From an uncultured Acetobacteraceae bacterium (GTDB lineage: Bacteria > Pseudomonadota > Alphaproteobacteria > Acetobacterales > Acetobacteraceae): a stretch of 60,438 nucleotides of DNA. Below, piece after piece: positions 1 to 8,371 of the stretch. Every line of letters starts with the position of its first letter. The first letter of the stretch is position 1. A program made the translations under genes and the position numbers. The DNA is taken from assembly GCA_903924985.1 (NCBI GenBank), contig CAIYDT010000275.1:1-60438 (forward strand), written 5' to 3'. The notes under the pieces were generated by a model that worked only from the letters and a program-made list of their open reading frames with translations, was not told the DNA's origin and searched no databases.

Positions 1-2
1 AT

Positions 3-139
3 CCACCCCTTGCGCCTGCCAGATACGGTCTGAAACGCGGTCCAGCCAGCACGGCGGAGGCGCGTCCATTATGTTGCGTATGGTTAAATATTATGGTGCC
101 GTCTCATGACCCCGAAACGCGATGAATAAGATGGGCTAA
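3..139. repeat. direct repeat, copy 1
   Basis: This stretch recurs in the same orientation at 1985-2122. The first 39 bases (3-41) are identical in both copies. The middle is diverged. The final 19 bases (GATGAATAAGATGGGCTAA, 121-139) are identical again. The copies flank a resolvase pseudogene and a nitroreductase-like gene. They are direct rather than inverted, so they are not terminal inverted repeats of one transposon. Confidence 0.85.
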
Positions 140-352
140 ATCGGTCAACTTCTTCAACAGTCCATTGACCTCTGCCTTAACAGCTGCCTCAATCTGAACA
201 GCCTGGCGTTCGCCTCCGACCGGAACAATATTGCAAACCCTATCCGCAGCATCGGTGATGGCTGCAAGTGCAGGTTTGGTGTTCGTCTCCGCTCTAGCAG
301 CGGATACCGTGAGGCAGAAAACGCCAGCCACGACGCTTAAAAACACCTTCAT
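104..352 (-). CDS. small exported protein of unknown function
   Basis: This is an 82-residue protein that I do not recognise. It opens with a clear signal peptide: Met-Lys, a hydrophobic core, and an Ala-Arg-Ala cleavage site near residue 21. The mature part of about 60 residues is mostly charged helix with a single Cys. Its last codons and stop lie inside direct repeat copy 1. The peptide AHLIHR can also be read on the minus strand of copy 2 near 2107-2124, so that copy may hold the tail of a lost duplicate. The neighbour upstream is the resolvase pseudogene. It may be a periplasmic factor on a mobile segment. Confidence 0.55.
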   Translation of the reverse strand: MKVFLSVVAGVFCLTVSAARAETNTKPALAAITDAADRVCNIVPVGGERQAVQIEAAVKAEVNGLLKKLTDLAHLIHRVSGS

Positions 353-427
353 TCGAACCTCGAAATTGTGCAGGGCGAATTTGTGCAGGAAATGACATTA
401 TAGCTAAGCACGCTCCTCAGCACAATC

Positions 428-947
428 TCATGCCGCCTCGCGCTGCAGAGCGCGATAGAGCGTCGCACGACCTATGTCAATGATCTTCGCGGCGTCGGTC
501 GGCGTCGTGCCGCTGTTGATCATCTTTCGCGCATGAGCGAGCCGGTCAGGTGTCGGTTTCGACTTGCGCCGGAATTTTACGCCCCGTTTCTGCGCGGCTT
601 TCACACCGCGCGGGTGCGTTCCACGATCAACGACCATTCCAGTTCCGCCAGCACGCCGATCATCTGCCACATGGCGCGGCCTGTAGGCGTCTCGGTGTCG
701 ATCGCCTCGGTCAGTGACCGGAACTTGATGCCCTCCTGCTTGAAGCCGTCCAGCATGTGGATGAGGTCACGCAAGCTGCGGCCTAACCGGTCGAGCTTCC
801 ACACGATGAGAGTGTCGCCGGTCTTCAGGGTCTTCAGGCAACGGGTGAGGGCAGGCCGCTTGACGTGAGCGCCGGTCACCTCGTCCTTGAACACGGTTTT
901 GCATCCGGCCTTCTTCAGGGCGGCGAGCTGCATCGCCGGTTCCTGCC
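428..947 (-). pseudogene. serine recombinase (Tn3-type resolvase / Pin invertase), broken
   Basis: Read right to left, the frame from about 947 encodes a resolvase catalytic domain with recognisable motifs (LDRLGRSLRDL, ETPTGRAMWQM, ELEWSLIVERTRA). It stops at 601. The family sequence resumes in another frame (GVKAAQKRGVKF, then the C-terminal helix-turn-helix KIIDIGRATLYRAL) and ends at 428. One C is missing from the plus strand around 604-609, which explains the shift. The N-terminal segment that normally carries YARVST and the nucleophilic serine is absent. An in-frame stop lies just upstream of the surviving QEPAMQL. The gene cannot make an active recombinase and is a relic of a transposon. 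Confidence 0.85.
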
Positions 948-960
948 ATGTGCCCTCTTA

Positions 961-987
961 CCGTACGATTTTGTACAGATCGTCTGG
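961..987. promoter_or_regulatory. res-like dyad next to resolvase remnant
   Basis: CCGTACGAT and ATCGTCTGG are 9-base arms matching at 7 positions, separated by 9 bases, giving a 27 bp dyad just upstream of the resolvase remnant. Serine resolvases bind subsites of about this length beside their own gene. The assignment rests on size and position only. Confidence 0.35.
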
Positions 988-1070
988 TAACCCCGATTTC
1001 TTTGACCGGTTTGCCACGGGGCGCCGGGCCGGCGATGATGGGCGTCACCCAATCCGATCCGGAGTTCAGA

Positions 1071-1907
1071 ATGTCGGCTACCCTACCTCTCGACAGCGCG
1101 ACAGCGCTGCTCCACCAGCGCAACCGCAACGGCACGATCGCCGCCCCCGAGCAGTGGAACGAAACGCTTGCGACCATTTTGAACCACCGGTCGGTGCGCG
1201 GCTTCTTGCCGGACGCGCTGCCCGAAGGAACGCTTGAAGTGCTGATCGCCGCCGCGCAGTCGGCCTCCACCTCCTCCAACCTGCAAGTCTGGAGCGTCGT
1301 GGCGGTGCGGGACCCGGAACGGAAGTCGCGGCTGGCGGAGCTGGCGGGCAAGCAGCAATTCATCCGCGACGCGCCGCTGATGCTGGTATGGCTGGCCGAT
1401 TTGAACCGCATCGAGCAGATCGCCGCCGACCGGCAAACCCAGGTGGAGGCGACGCATTACACCGAGGCCTTCATCCTGGGCGTGGTGGATGCGACTTTGG
1501 CGGCCCAAACCGCGTTTGTCGCCGCCGAGTCCCTGGGCCTGGGCGCGGTCTATGTCGGTGCTGTCCGCAATTTGCCGGAACAGATCGCCGCGGAGTTGAA
1601 CCTGCCGCGGCATGTGTTCGCGGTGTTCGGCATGGCCGTCGGCTACCCCGACCCGGCGAAGGAAACCGGCATCAAGCCGCGCCTGCCGCGGGACATCGTG
1701 CTGCACAACGAACAGTATGACTCCGCCCTGAAGCGCGACGCGATCGAGCGCTACAACGGCGTCGCCCGCGACTTCATGCGGGAGCAGGGCATGAAGGAGC
1801 AGGATTGGACCCAGCAGGCCACCGCCCGCCTGAAGGACATACCCGCGATGCACGGCCGCGACAGGATGAAGGAGGCGCTGCTGAACCTCGGGTTCGAGCT
1901 GCGTTAG
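1071..1907 (+). CDS. nitroreductase-family NAD(P)H oxidoreductase
   Basis: This 278-residue protein of the FMN-dependent nitroreductase fold resembles the NADPH-dependent NfsA/FRP branch. Family features are the N-terminal NHRSVRGF segment with the FMN-phosphate arginine, AAQSASTSSNLQVWS, the central GAVYVGAVRNLP helix, and VFGMAVGYPDP. Its likely role is cytosolic two-electron reduction of nitro, quinone or flavin substrates. I chose the ATG at 1071 because GGAG lies 6 bases upstream. Upstream in-frame codons run through the resolvase/res region and do not resemble the family. It sits alone between the two direct repeats and is followed by a strong hairpin. Confidence 0.85.
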   Translation: MSATLPLDSATALLHQRNRNGTIAAPEQWNETLATILNHRSVRGFLPDALPEGTLEVLIAAAQSASTSSNLQVWSVVAVRDPERKSRLAELAGKQQFIRDAPLMLVWLADLNRIEQIAADRQTQVEATHYTEAFILGVVDATLAAQTAFVAAESLGLGAVYVGAVRNLPEQIAAELNLPRHVFAVFGMAVGYPDPAKETGIKPRLPRDIVLHNEQYDSALKRDAIERYNGVARDFMREQGMKEQDWTQQATARLKDIPAMHGRDRMKEALLNLGFELR

Positions 1908-1917
1908 ACCGCATGAG

Positions 1918-1948
1918 GCAACGCTACGTGCCCGGCACGTAGCGTTGC
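1918..1948 (+). terminator. strong hairpin after nitroreductase gene
   Basis: GCAACGCTACGTGCC and its exact reverse complement are separated by one base, starting 11 bases after the stop. No T-run follows, so it is a terminator-like or RNA-stabilising hairpin rather than a textbook intrinsic terminator. Confidence 0.6.
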
Positions 1949-1984
1949 AGCCACACCGTATGCCCCGATGAACCCCATGCCGAC

Positions 1985-2122
1985 CCACCCCTTGCGCCTG
2001 CCAGATACGGTCTGAAACGCGGTTCAGCCAGCAGCGCCGGAGGCCTGTCCATTATGGTGGGTATTGGGAAATATGATAATAACGTATCATACCAACGCGA
2101 GGCGATGAATAAGATGGGCTAA
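1985..2122. repeat. direct repeat, copy 2
   Basis: This is the partner of 3-139. The identical 39-base block is at 1985-2023 and the identical 19-base block at 2104-2122. The middle differs by substitutions and small indels. The stretch 2123-2279 up to the copA stop contains nothing I can identify. Confidence 0.85.
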
Positions 2123-2279
2123 GCTCCATTTTGTTGATTAGCGCCGGCACGGCAGATCCAAACCAATGCCAGAGACGGAATAACAAGCGACTGTGCCAGC
2201 GGCGCGAGCCCCTGGAGCAGACATCAAAACCCTCCTTAGAAAAACAAGATCACTCCCGCGCCGCCAAAAGGTCGCGGTC

Positions 2280-4700
2280 TCACAACCGGGCCGCCTTCAG
2301 ACGCAGCGCATTGCCGATGACAGACACCGAACTGAGCGCCATGGCGAGAGCCGCGATGATCGGACTCAGCATAAGACCGAAGGACGGATAGAGCACGCCC
2401 GCGGCGATTGGAATGCCGATCACATTGTAGGCGAAGGCGAAGACAAGATTCTGGCGGATGTTGCGCATCGTCGCTCGGCTCAGCGCGCGCGCGCGGGCGA
2501 TACCGGCAAGGTCACCCTTTACGAGCGTGACTCCGGCGCTCTGGATCGCCACTTCCGTGCCGGTGCCCATGGCGATCCCGACATCCGCTTCCGCGAGAGC
2601 CGGTGCGTCGTTCATGCCGTCCCCCGCCATGGCGACAATCCGTCCCTCGGACCGGAGCGAGCGAACAATACGGTGCTTGTCTTCGGGCAGCACGTCACCC
2701 TGCACGTCATCGATGCCAAGCTTTCGTCCAACCGCCTGGGCCGTCGTCTTGTTGTCGCCGGTCAGCATCACGATCCGCACGCCATCCGCGCGCAAGTTAT
2801 CGAGCGCGGCCTGGGTCGTGCCTTTGATCGGATCGGCGATGGCAATAACGCCGCCGGGTTTTCCGTCCAGGGCGAGGAAAAGCGCCGTTGCGCCATCACG
2901 CCGAAGTTCGTTGGCGCGACCTGCTAACGCGCCGAATTCAATGCCGAGGTCTTGCATGAGCTTCGCATTGCCAAGGGCTACAGCACGTCCGTCGACCGAT
3001 CCGGTAACACCCTTGCCGGTCACCGACGCGAATTCGCCTGGGTCTTTGATCGGAAGTGAGCGGTCGCGCGCCGCCGCGACGATCGCCGCGGCAAGCGGAT
3101 GCTCGCTCGAACGTTCGAGACTCGCGGCGAGAGGGAGGATCTCAGCTTCCGTCAGCCCTGACGCCGGTACAATCGCAACCACGCGGGGCTTGCCTTCGGT
3201 CAACGTGCCGGTCTTGTCCACGACCAGTGTGTTGACCTTCTCCATGCGCTCCAACGCTTCGGCGGACTTAATGAGCACGCCGCCGAGGGCGCCCTTGCCG
3301 ACGCCGACCATGATCGACATCGGAGTCGCCAGCCCGAGTGCGCATGGACAGGCGATGATGAGCACCGACACGGCGGCGATCAGGCCATAGGCAAGCGCCG
3401 GGGCTGGGCCGAACACAGCCCAGCCGATAAAGGCCAGCACAGCCACGGCGATGACGACCGGCACGAAGTAACCCGACACCGTATCGGCCATGCGCTGGAT
3501 CGGCGCGCGGCTGCGCTGCGCTTCGGCAACCATCGTCACGATCCGCGCCAGCATGGTGTCGGCGCCGATCTTGTCCGCGCGCAAGAGCAGCGCACCCGTG
3601 CCGTTGACGGTGCCGCCGATCAGCTTGTCGCCCGATTGCTTGATCACCGGCATGGACTCGCCAGTGACCATGGACTCGTCAACGGCGCTCTTGCCGTCCA
3701 CGACCTCGCCATCGACCGGCACGCCCTCGCCGGGACGCACCCGCAGCTTGTCGCCAAGCTGCACTTGTTCCACCGGGATTTCTTCGTCATCGCCAGCGGC
3801 TGTGAGGCGTTGGGCCATCTTGGGCGCGAGATTGAGCAGCGCGCGGATGGCGCCCCCGGTCTGCTCGCGGGCGCGCAATTCCAGCACCTGCCCGAGCAGG
3901 ACCAGAACGGTGATGACGGCCGCCGCCTCGAAATAAACAGCCACGGTTTCGTCCATCCCGCGGAAACCGGCCGGAAAAATGCCGGGGAGGAATGTCGCAA
4001 TCAGGCTGTAGAGATAAGCGGCGCCAGTGCCGAGCGCGATCAGGCTGAACATATTGAGGCTGCGCTGAACAACCGAGAACCAGGCGCGCTCGAAAAACGG
4101 CCAGCCCGCCCACAGCACGACGGGCGTTGCGAGTAGGAACTGAATCAGAATGGAAAGCTGTGGCGCGATGAGGCGATGCAATCCAAGCGCGGGAATATGG
4201 GCGCCCATTTCCAGCACCACGACGGGCGCGGTCAGCGCCAGCCCGATCCAGAAGCGTCGGCTCATATCGATCAGCTCGGCGTTCGGACCGGTTTCGGCGG
4301 CCACGGTCACCGGCTCCAGCGCCATGCCGCAAATCGGACAGGTCCCGGGTCCTTCCTGACGGATCTGGGGATGCATCGGGCAAGTGTAGATCGCGCCCTT
4401 GCGTTCCGGCTGCACGGCTTTTGTCGGCGGTGTCACGTAGCTGGCGGGGGCGGCGACAAATTTCTCGCGGCAGCGCGCCGAACAGAAATGGAATTGCCGG
4501 CCATCATAGCCGAACCGGTGAGGGGAAGTCGCCGGATCGACCTGCATGCCGCAGACCGGATCGGTTACCGATGCGGTGGTTTCTGCCGTGGCGCCAGGAT
4601 GACCATCGGTATGCCGGTGATGATCGTGAGTGGGGCTGACTGGGCTGTCCGGCATTGATGACGCTCCGCTTGCATCTGCACGTCCGGAAGGGCGTGACAT
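2280..4700 (-). CDS. copA: copper-exporting P1B-type ATPase with YHS and heavy-metal-binding domains
   Basis: This 806-residue inner-membrane pump expels Cu(I)/Ag(I) from the cytosol. In order it has a His-rich stretch (about residues 25-34), a YHS domain (about 46-89, DPVCGMQ), and a heavy-metal-binding domain (about 104-130, CPMHP and CPICGM). The membrane and ATPase core has TGES at about 346, CPC at 451-453 in TM6, the phosphorylated Asp 495 in DKTGTLT, an SEHPLA His, and [15 protein letters not shown] in TM7 and MALSS in TM8 are the Cu(I)-specific P1B-1 signature. It lacks a classical N-terminal GMxCxxC domain. A second start (Met16) is possible. It is divergent from csoR over a shared operator. 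Confidence 0.95.
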   Translation of the reverse strand: MSRPSGRADASGASSMPDSPVSPTHDHHRHTDGHPGATAETTASVTDPVCGMQVDPATSPHRFGYDGRQFHFCSARCREKFVAAPASYVTPPTKAVQPERKGAIYTCPMHPQIRQEGPGTCPICGMALEPVTVAAETGPNAELIDMSRRFWIGLALTAPVVVLEMGAHIPALGLHRLIAPQLSILIQFLLATPVVLWAGWPFFERAWFSVVQRSLNMFSLIALGTGAAYLYSLIATFLPGIFPAGFRGMDETVAVYFEAAAVITVLVLLGQVLELRAREQTGGAIRALLNLAPKMAQRLTAAGDDEEIPVEQVQLGDKLRVRPGEGVPVDGEVVDGKSAVDESMVTGESMPVIKQSGDKLIGGTVNGTGALLLRADKIGADTMLARIVTMVAEAQRSRAPIQRMADTVSGYFVPVVIAVAVLAFIGWAVFGPAPALAYGLIAAVSVLIIACPCALGLATPMSIMVGVGKGALGGVLIKSAEALERMEKVNTLVVDKTGTLTEGKPRVVAIVPASGLTEAEILPLAASLERSSEHPLAAAIVAAARDRSLPIKDPGEFASVTGKGVTGSVDGRAVALGNAKLMQDLGIEFGALAGRANELRRDGATALFLALDGKPGGVIAIADPIKGTTQAALDNLRADGVRIVMLTGDNKTTAQAVGRKLGIDDVQGDVLPEDKHRIVRSLRSEGRIVAMAGDGMNDAPALAEADVGIAMGTGTEVAIQSAGVTLVKGDLAGIARARALSRATMRNIRQNLVFAFAYNVIGIPIAAGVLYPSFGLMLSPIIAALAMALSSVSVIGNALRLKAARL

Positions 4701-4714
4701 CAGGCGCCTGGATG

Positions 4715-4740
4715 GTATATACCCCTGGGGGGTAAGGTAT
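4715..4740. promoter_or_regulatory. CsoR-type operator between copA and csoR
   Basis: The divergent intergenic region carries TATACCCCTGGGGGGTA, an AT-flanked C-run/G-run pseudo-palindrome of the type bound by CsoR/RcnR repressors. Placed between copA and csoR, it would let copper-free CsoR repress both directions and copper release it. Confidence 0.8.
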
Positions 4741-4756
4741 CAAGGGAAGTACAGGC

Positions 4757-5032
4757 GTGCATGACAAAACCAAGGCCGCCGTCGTCGGTCGGCTCCGGCG
4801 GGTTGAAGGACAGGTGGGCGGTCTGATCCGGATGGTGGACGAGGATCGCTATTGCGTGGACGTCTTGACGCAGATCAATGCCGTCCGCGCGGCGCTGCAT
4901 AAAGTCGAGGAGCAGATTTTGCGGGATCACGTCTCGCATTGTGTCGCCGGGGCGTTCGCTTCCGGCGACGTGATTGAGCAAAGGCAGAAGGTTGAGGAGT
5001 TGATCGAGACGGTCAGCCGGATGACGAGGTAG
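4757..5032 (+). CDS. csoR: copper-sensing repressor CsoR
   Basis: This 91-residue all-helical DUF156 (CsoR/RcnR/FrmR) repressor has RLRRVEGQVGGLIRM near the N-terminus. Cys33, His58 and Cys62 have spacings of 25 and 4, exactly those of the Cu(I) ligands Cys36-His61-Cys65 of characterised CsoR. Cu(I) binding is expected to release it from the adjacent operator. The spacing and the copA neighbour argue for copper rather than Ni/Co or formaldehyde. The next gene begins 4 bases after its stop, so at least these two are cotranscribed. Confidence 0.93.
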   Translation: MHDKTKAAVVGRLRRVEGQVGGLIRMVDEDRYCVDVLTQINAVRAALHKVEEQILRDHVSHCVAGAFASGDVIEQRQKVEELIETVSRMTR

Positions 5033-5036
5033 CTGA

Positions 5037-5423
5037 GTGCGAAATTGGTCGAACAGATTGAGACGGCTTGCGGCGGGGCTTGCTCTGTTGGCCGTGCTTG
5101 CGCTATCTTTCGGCCAAACGATCGCCTCTCCTTTGGCCGACATGTCCTGTTGTGACGAAGCCGTTCACAACGAAGTGGTTTCTCTCTCTCCGCCGAATAT
5201 CGGGCATCCTGATTCAGGATCACCACACCAATACCCGGGTGGAACGCACGGCCTGGATTGCTGCATCGGTGGAATCTGCTCGCTGCTTTCACATGCGCTT
5301 GTTGTCGCTGCCCCGCTAATCCCGGCAGTTCCCGAGGTGGCGGCTTATCGGTACGCGCTCACGGCCGTGCCCGAAAGCCTGGATGCCGTCCCGGCCCTTC
5401 CTCCTCCCCGGCACACGATCTGA
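5037..5423 (+). CDS. small Cys-rich exported or membrane protein of the copper module
   Basis: This 128-residue protein of no recognised family starts at a GTG 4 bases after the csoR stop. Residues 8-30 are a hydrophobic signal peptide or anchor (LAAGLALLAVLALSFGQTIA). The exported part has Cys pairs (MSCCDE, LDCCIGGIC), a Met and several His, followed by a hydrophobic stretch (LLSHALVVAAPLIP) and a Pro-rich tail. The paired Cys and the position between csoR and the efflux pump suggest periplasmic metal binding. This is inference from composition and context. Confidence 0.6.
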   Translation: MRNWSNRLRRLAAGLALLAVLALSFGQTIASPLADMSCCDEAVHNEVVSLSPPNIGHPDSGSPHQYPGGTHGLDCCIGGICSLLSHALVVAAPLIPAVPEVAAYRYALTAVPESLDAVPALPPPRHTI

Positions 5424-5552
5424 TCCGTAGCTGACGAACAGGCTCTCGCGGGCAAAGCCCGGGGATTCCTGCCGCCGCCAGCTCCGCAGAACCGCGCATC
5501 CATTATGGCGCGCGCGGTCATGATCGATCGATGTTCCAAGGAGACAACTATC

Positions 5553-6980
5553 ATGTACACGGTCCTCAGCGAATATCTGAATACCGTCGTGCGCCGGTCA
5601 TGGGCTTACACCGAGTGGATGCCGACGCTGCCCTGGCTGGGTACCGGCGTCGCGCCGTTGGCGCAGTGGGTGTTCGTGCCGGCCGTCGCTCTGACTATGG
5701 CGCGCAAGTGCGCGATACCCGGTGCGGTGCTGCTGCTCGCCGCCTCTGTGATCGTTTCGCCGGCGCATGCCGATCAGGCGATCAGGGCGGCGGTCGAAGC
5801 CAGCGCGCAACCCGGCGCGACGTTCGAGAGCGTCATCGCCATCGCTCACAGGCTCAGTCCACAACTCGCCGCACGCGCTCTCGATGCGGAAGCCGCGCGC
5901 GCCCGTGTCAACGTCGCCGGGTCTTTGCCCGATCCTGTCCTCAGGATCACCTCGGACGAACTCGACCGGATGTCCGGCCCGCGCCAGAACAAGATGATCT
6001 ACGGGGTCGAGCAGGAGATTCCATTGTGGGGCAAGCGGGCGCTGCGACGTGAAGCCGCCGAAGCCGATGTGAGTCAGAAAACGGCAGAGTTGAAAAACGC
6101 CGAGACGGAACTTGTCGAGCGGGTCAAAATCGCTTTCGCGCTTTATTACCAGTCGGATCGGACCTTGCAGGCCACGCGCGCGTTGCGCCCGATTGTGGAC
6201 GGCATCATGCGGGCTGCGCGCGAACGCTACACGCAAAACCTGACGCCACAGCAAGATGTCATCAGGGCCGAGCTTGAGGCCACGCGTCTGGCCAGTGAGA
6301 TCGCGCGTCTGGAAGGTGTCGTTCGCAGCGCCACGGGTCGGCTGAATACGCTGCTGTTGCGCCCGGCCGATGCGCCGCTGGCTGCGCCTCAAACGCTTCG
6401 TTCGCTTCCGCCCGGGGATCGGCTCATGCTTCCGGCGCTGATTGAGCGGGCTCGTTCGGTAAGCCCGTTACTGGCTGCCGGGAAAGCTATGATCCGCGCC
6501 GCCGATCGCAACGCGCAGTTGGCGCGGCGCGAGTGGTATCCCGACGCCACGGTCAGCCTTGGCGCGATTGACCGCACCGGCAACGGACCGAACGGCTATG
6601 TAGCGTCCATCGGCATCAAGGTGCCCCTGCAATGGGGATTGCACGACGGTCAGGTGCGCGACGCCGCTGCACAGGCCGGTGCGGCAGAGGCGCGGCTTGA
6701 TGCCGCCGAACAGCAAATCCAGGGTGATCTCGCCGAAGCGACGGCGACGCTGGAGGCCAGCCGCCGCAGTGGGGAATTGAGCCGGCAACGCATGATTCCT
6801 CAGGCGAATGCGGCGCTGCGTTCCGCGGTCGCCGGCTACGGTGTGGGCAAAATTGATCTCGCGAGCGTGCTGCAAGCCGAGCGCGATCTCGCCGCGATAC
6901 GCATCGACCTCTTTGCCATCGAATTCGAACAACAGCGCCAGTTGGCAACAATCGAGCGCCTGATTGGAGGTGAGCTGTGA
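5553..6980 (+). CDS. outer-membrane factor of a Cu/Ag RND efflux pump (CusC/TolC family)
   Basis: The protein has 475 residues from an ATG preceded by AAGGAG (5538-5543). After residue 75 it is a TolC-type outer membrane efflux protein. It has the helical repeats typical of the family, IPLWGKRALRREAAEADVSQ, and a second repeat ending in GYGVGKIDLASVLQAERDLAAI. It would form the outer-membrane duct for CusBA. The N-terminus is odd. A typical signal peptide (MARKCAIPGAVLLLAAS, cleavage after AHA) begins only at residue 49 (ATG at 5697, no good ribosome site). The preceding 48 residues look like part of a separate Trp-rich membrane peptide. The downstream gene overlaps its stop by 4 bases. Confidence 0.88.
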   Translation: MYTVLSEYLNTVVRRSWAYTEWMPTLPWLGTGVAPLAQWVFVPAVALTMARKCAIPGAVLLLAASVIVSPAHADQAIRAAVEASAQPGATFESVIAIAHRLSPQLAARALDAEAARARVNVAGSLPDPVLRITSDELDRMSGPRQNKMIYGVEQEIPLWGKRALRREAAEADVSQKTAELKNAETELVERVKIAFALYYQSDRTLQATRALRPIVDGIMRAARERYTQNLTPQQDVIRAELEATRLASEIARLEGVVRSATGRLNTLLLRPADAPLAAPQTLRSLPPGDRLMLPALIERARSVSPLLAAGKAMIRAADRNAQLARREWYPDATVSLGAIDRTGNGPNGYVASIGIKVPLQWGLHDGQVRDAAAQAGAAEARLDAAEQQIQGDLAEATATLEASRRSGELSRQRMIPQANAALRSAVAGYGVGKIDLASVLQAERDLAAIRIDLFAIEFEQQRQLATIERLIGGEL

Positions 6981-8371
6981 ACGTTCGTCACATCGCTATC
7001 TGCGCCGGCCTGACTCTTCTGCTTGGCACAGCGTCTACGGCATTGCTGGCCCAGACGGCTGATCCGCAAGCAAGGCATGATGGTGCTCAGGCAGAAGCCG
7101 GTAATACCCGCCGCATTCTCTATTATCAGTCGCCCATGGGACCGGAGACATCACCGGTTCCGAAGAAGGACGGGATGGGGATGGACTATGTTCCCGTCTA
7201 TGGCGATGCGGTTTCATTGCCACCTGCGGTCGTCGCAGCCGATCCGTCACCGCCCGCGAAATCGGCCGCGCCAAGGCGCATTCTTTTCTACCGCGCGCCG
7301 ATGAGCGCCGACACCTCGCCTGTTCCCAAAAAAGATCCAATGGGAATGGATTATGTGCCGGTCTATGAGGATGCGGGCGGAAGCGCCGGCACGATCACCA
7401 TCGGCCCGGAGCGGGTGCAACTCCTCGGTGTGCGGACGGAAGCCGCCCGGGCGCAGTCCTTCAGCAAGTCCATTCGCGCTGTCGGCACGGTGGCGGCCGA
7501 TGAACGACGCATCGCCGTGGTGGCGCCGCGCTTCGAAGGATGGATCGAGGAACTCTTCGTCAATTCGAACGGTCAAACCGTAAAACGCGGCGATCCGCTT
7601 TTCACCTTTTACAGCCCGGACGCCGCGGCGTCCGGGCGCGAATACCTGGTCGCGCGTCAGGTCTCGGGTGTACTGGCGGATGCGGCAGTGGCGAAGCTGC
7701 GCAATATGGGAATTGCGAGCGACCAGCTCATCCGTCCGGCGCAGCACGACAAGGCGGATGTGATGACCATCCGCGCGCCGATTGACGGCACGGTCACGGA
7801 AAAAGCCGCCCTTATGGGATTACGCTTTGCCGCCGGGGACACACTCTATCGCATCACCGATCTGTCCACGGTGTGGGTCCTGACGGATGTGTTCGAGCAG
7901 GACCTCGCAATCGTCCACGCAGGTCAGGCCGCGAGCATTCGCTTGACCGCGTACCCCGGGCGAGAATTTATAGGCAAGGTCACGTTCGTCTATCCCACTC
8001 TTAATCCGGCAACGCGCACCGCCAAGGTCCGCATCGAACTGGCCAATCCGGACGGCCTTTTGAAGCCGGACATGTATGCGACCGTTATGATCTCCGCCGA
8101 CGATGGCGGCCCGGACATTCTGACCGTGCCGGAATCGGCCGTGCTGGATGACGGCGTGCGGCAGATTGTGCTCGTTGAGCGCGGCATCGGCCGCTTTCAG
8201 CCGAGACCAATTCTTATCGGGCGCCACGGTAACGGCGCCGTCGAAGTTACGAGCGGACTCGCGGTCGGTGAGAAAGTGGTGGTGGGAGCCAATTTCCTGA
8301 TCGATTCCGAAAGTAATATTCGAAGTGCCCTGCTTGGATTCACCACGCCTGAGACGGAGAAGCGGCCATGA
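6977..8371 (+). CDS. cusB: periplasmic adaptor CusB with two metal-binding modules
   Basis: This 464-residue membrane fusion protein of a Cu/Ag RND pump has a signal peptide at residues 1-25. Two copies of the heavy-metal-binding module follow, each of the form RRIL(Y/F)Y..PM....SPVPKKD.MGMDYVPVY, at about residues 45-75 and 95-126. The adaptor body then follows: a beta-barrel, the RFEGWIEELFVNSNGQTVKRGDPLF lipoyl half, a helical hairpin, and APIDGTVTEKAALMG. It links CusA to the outer-membrane factor and hands over Cu(I). Met/Cys-type modules in tandem are unusual, as most relatives have one. The start overlaps the preceding stop, and its stop overlaps the cusA start by 4 bases. Confidence 0.93.
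   Translation: MNVRHIAICAGLTLLLGTASTALLAQTADPQARHDGAQAEAGNTRRILYYQSPMGPETSPVPKKDGMGMDYVPVYGDAVSLPPAVVAADPSPPAKSAAPRRILFYRAPMSADTSPVPKKDPMGMDYVPVYEDAGGSAGTITIGPERVQLLGVRTEAARAQSFSKSIRAVGTVAADERRIAVVAPRFEGWIEELFVNSNGQTVKRGDPLFTFYSPDAAASGREYLVARQVSGVLADAAVAKLRNMGIASDQLIRPAQHDKADVMTIRAPIDGTVTEKAALMGLRFAAGDTLYRITDLSTVWVLTDVFEQDLAIVHAGQAASIRLTAYPGREFIGKVTFVYPTLNPATRTAKVRIELANPDGLLKPDMYATVMISADDGGPDILTVPESAVLDDGVRQIVLVERGIGRFQPRPILIGRHGNGAVEVTSGLAVGEKVVVGANFLIDSESNIRSALLGFTTPETEKRP

Noticed and set aside
2193-2927. Plus-strand frames opposite the 3' end of copA
   Set aside because: They are complementary to conserved copA motifs such as GDGMND, so they are shadows.
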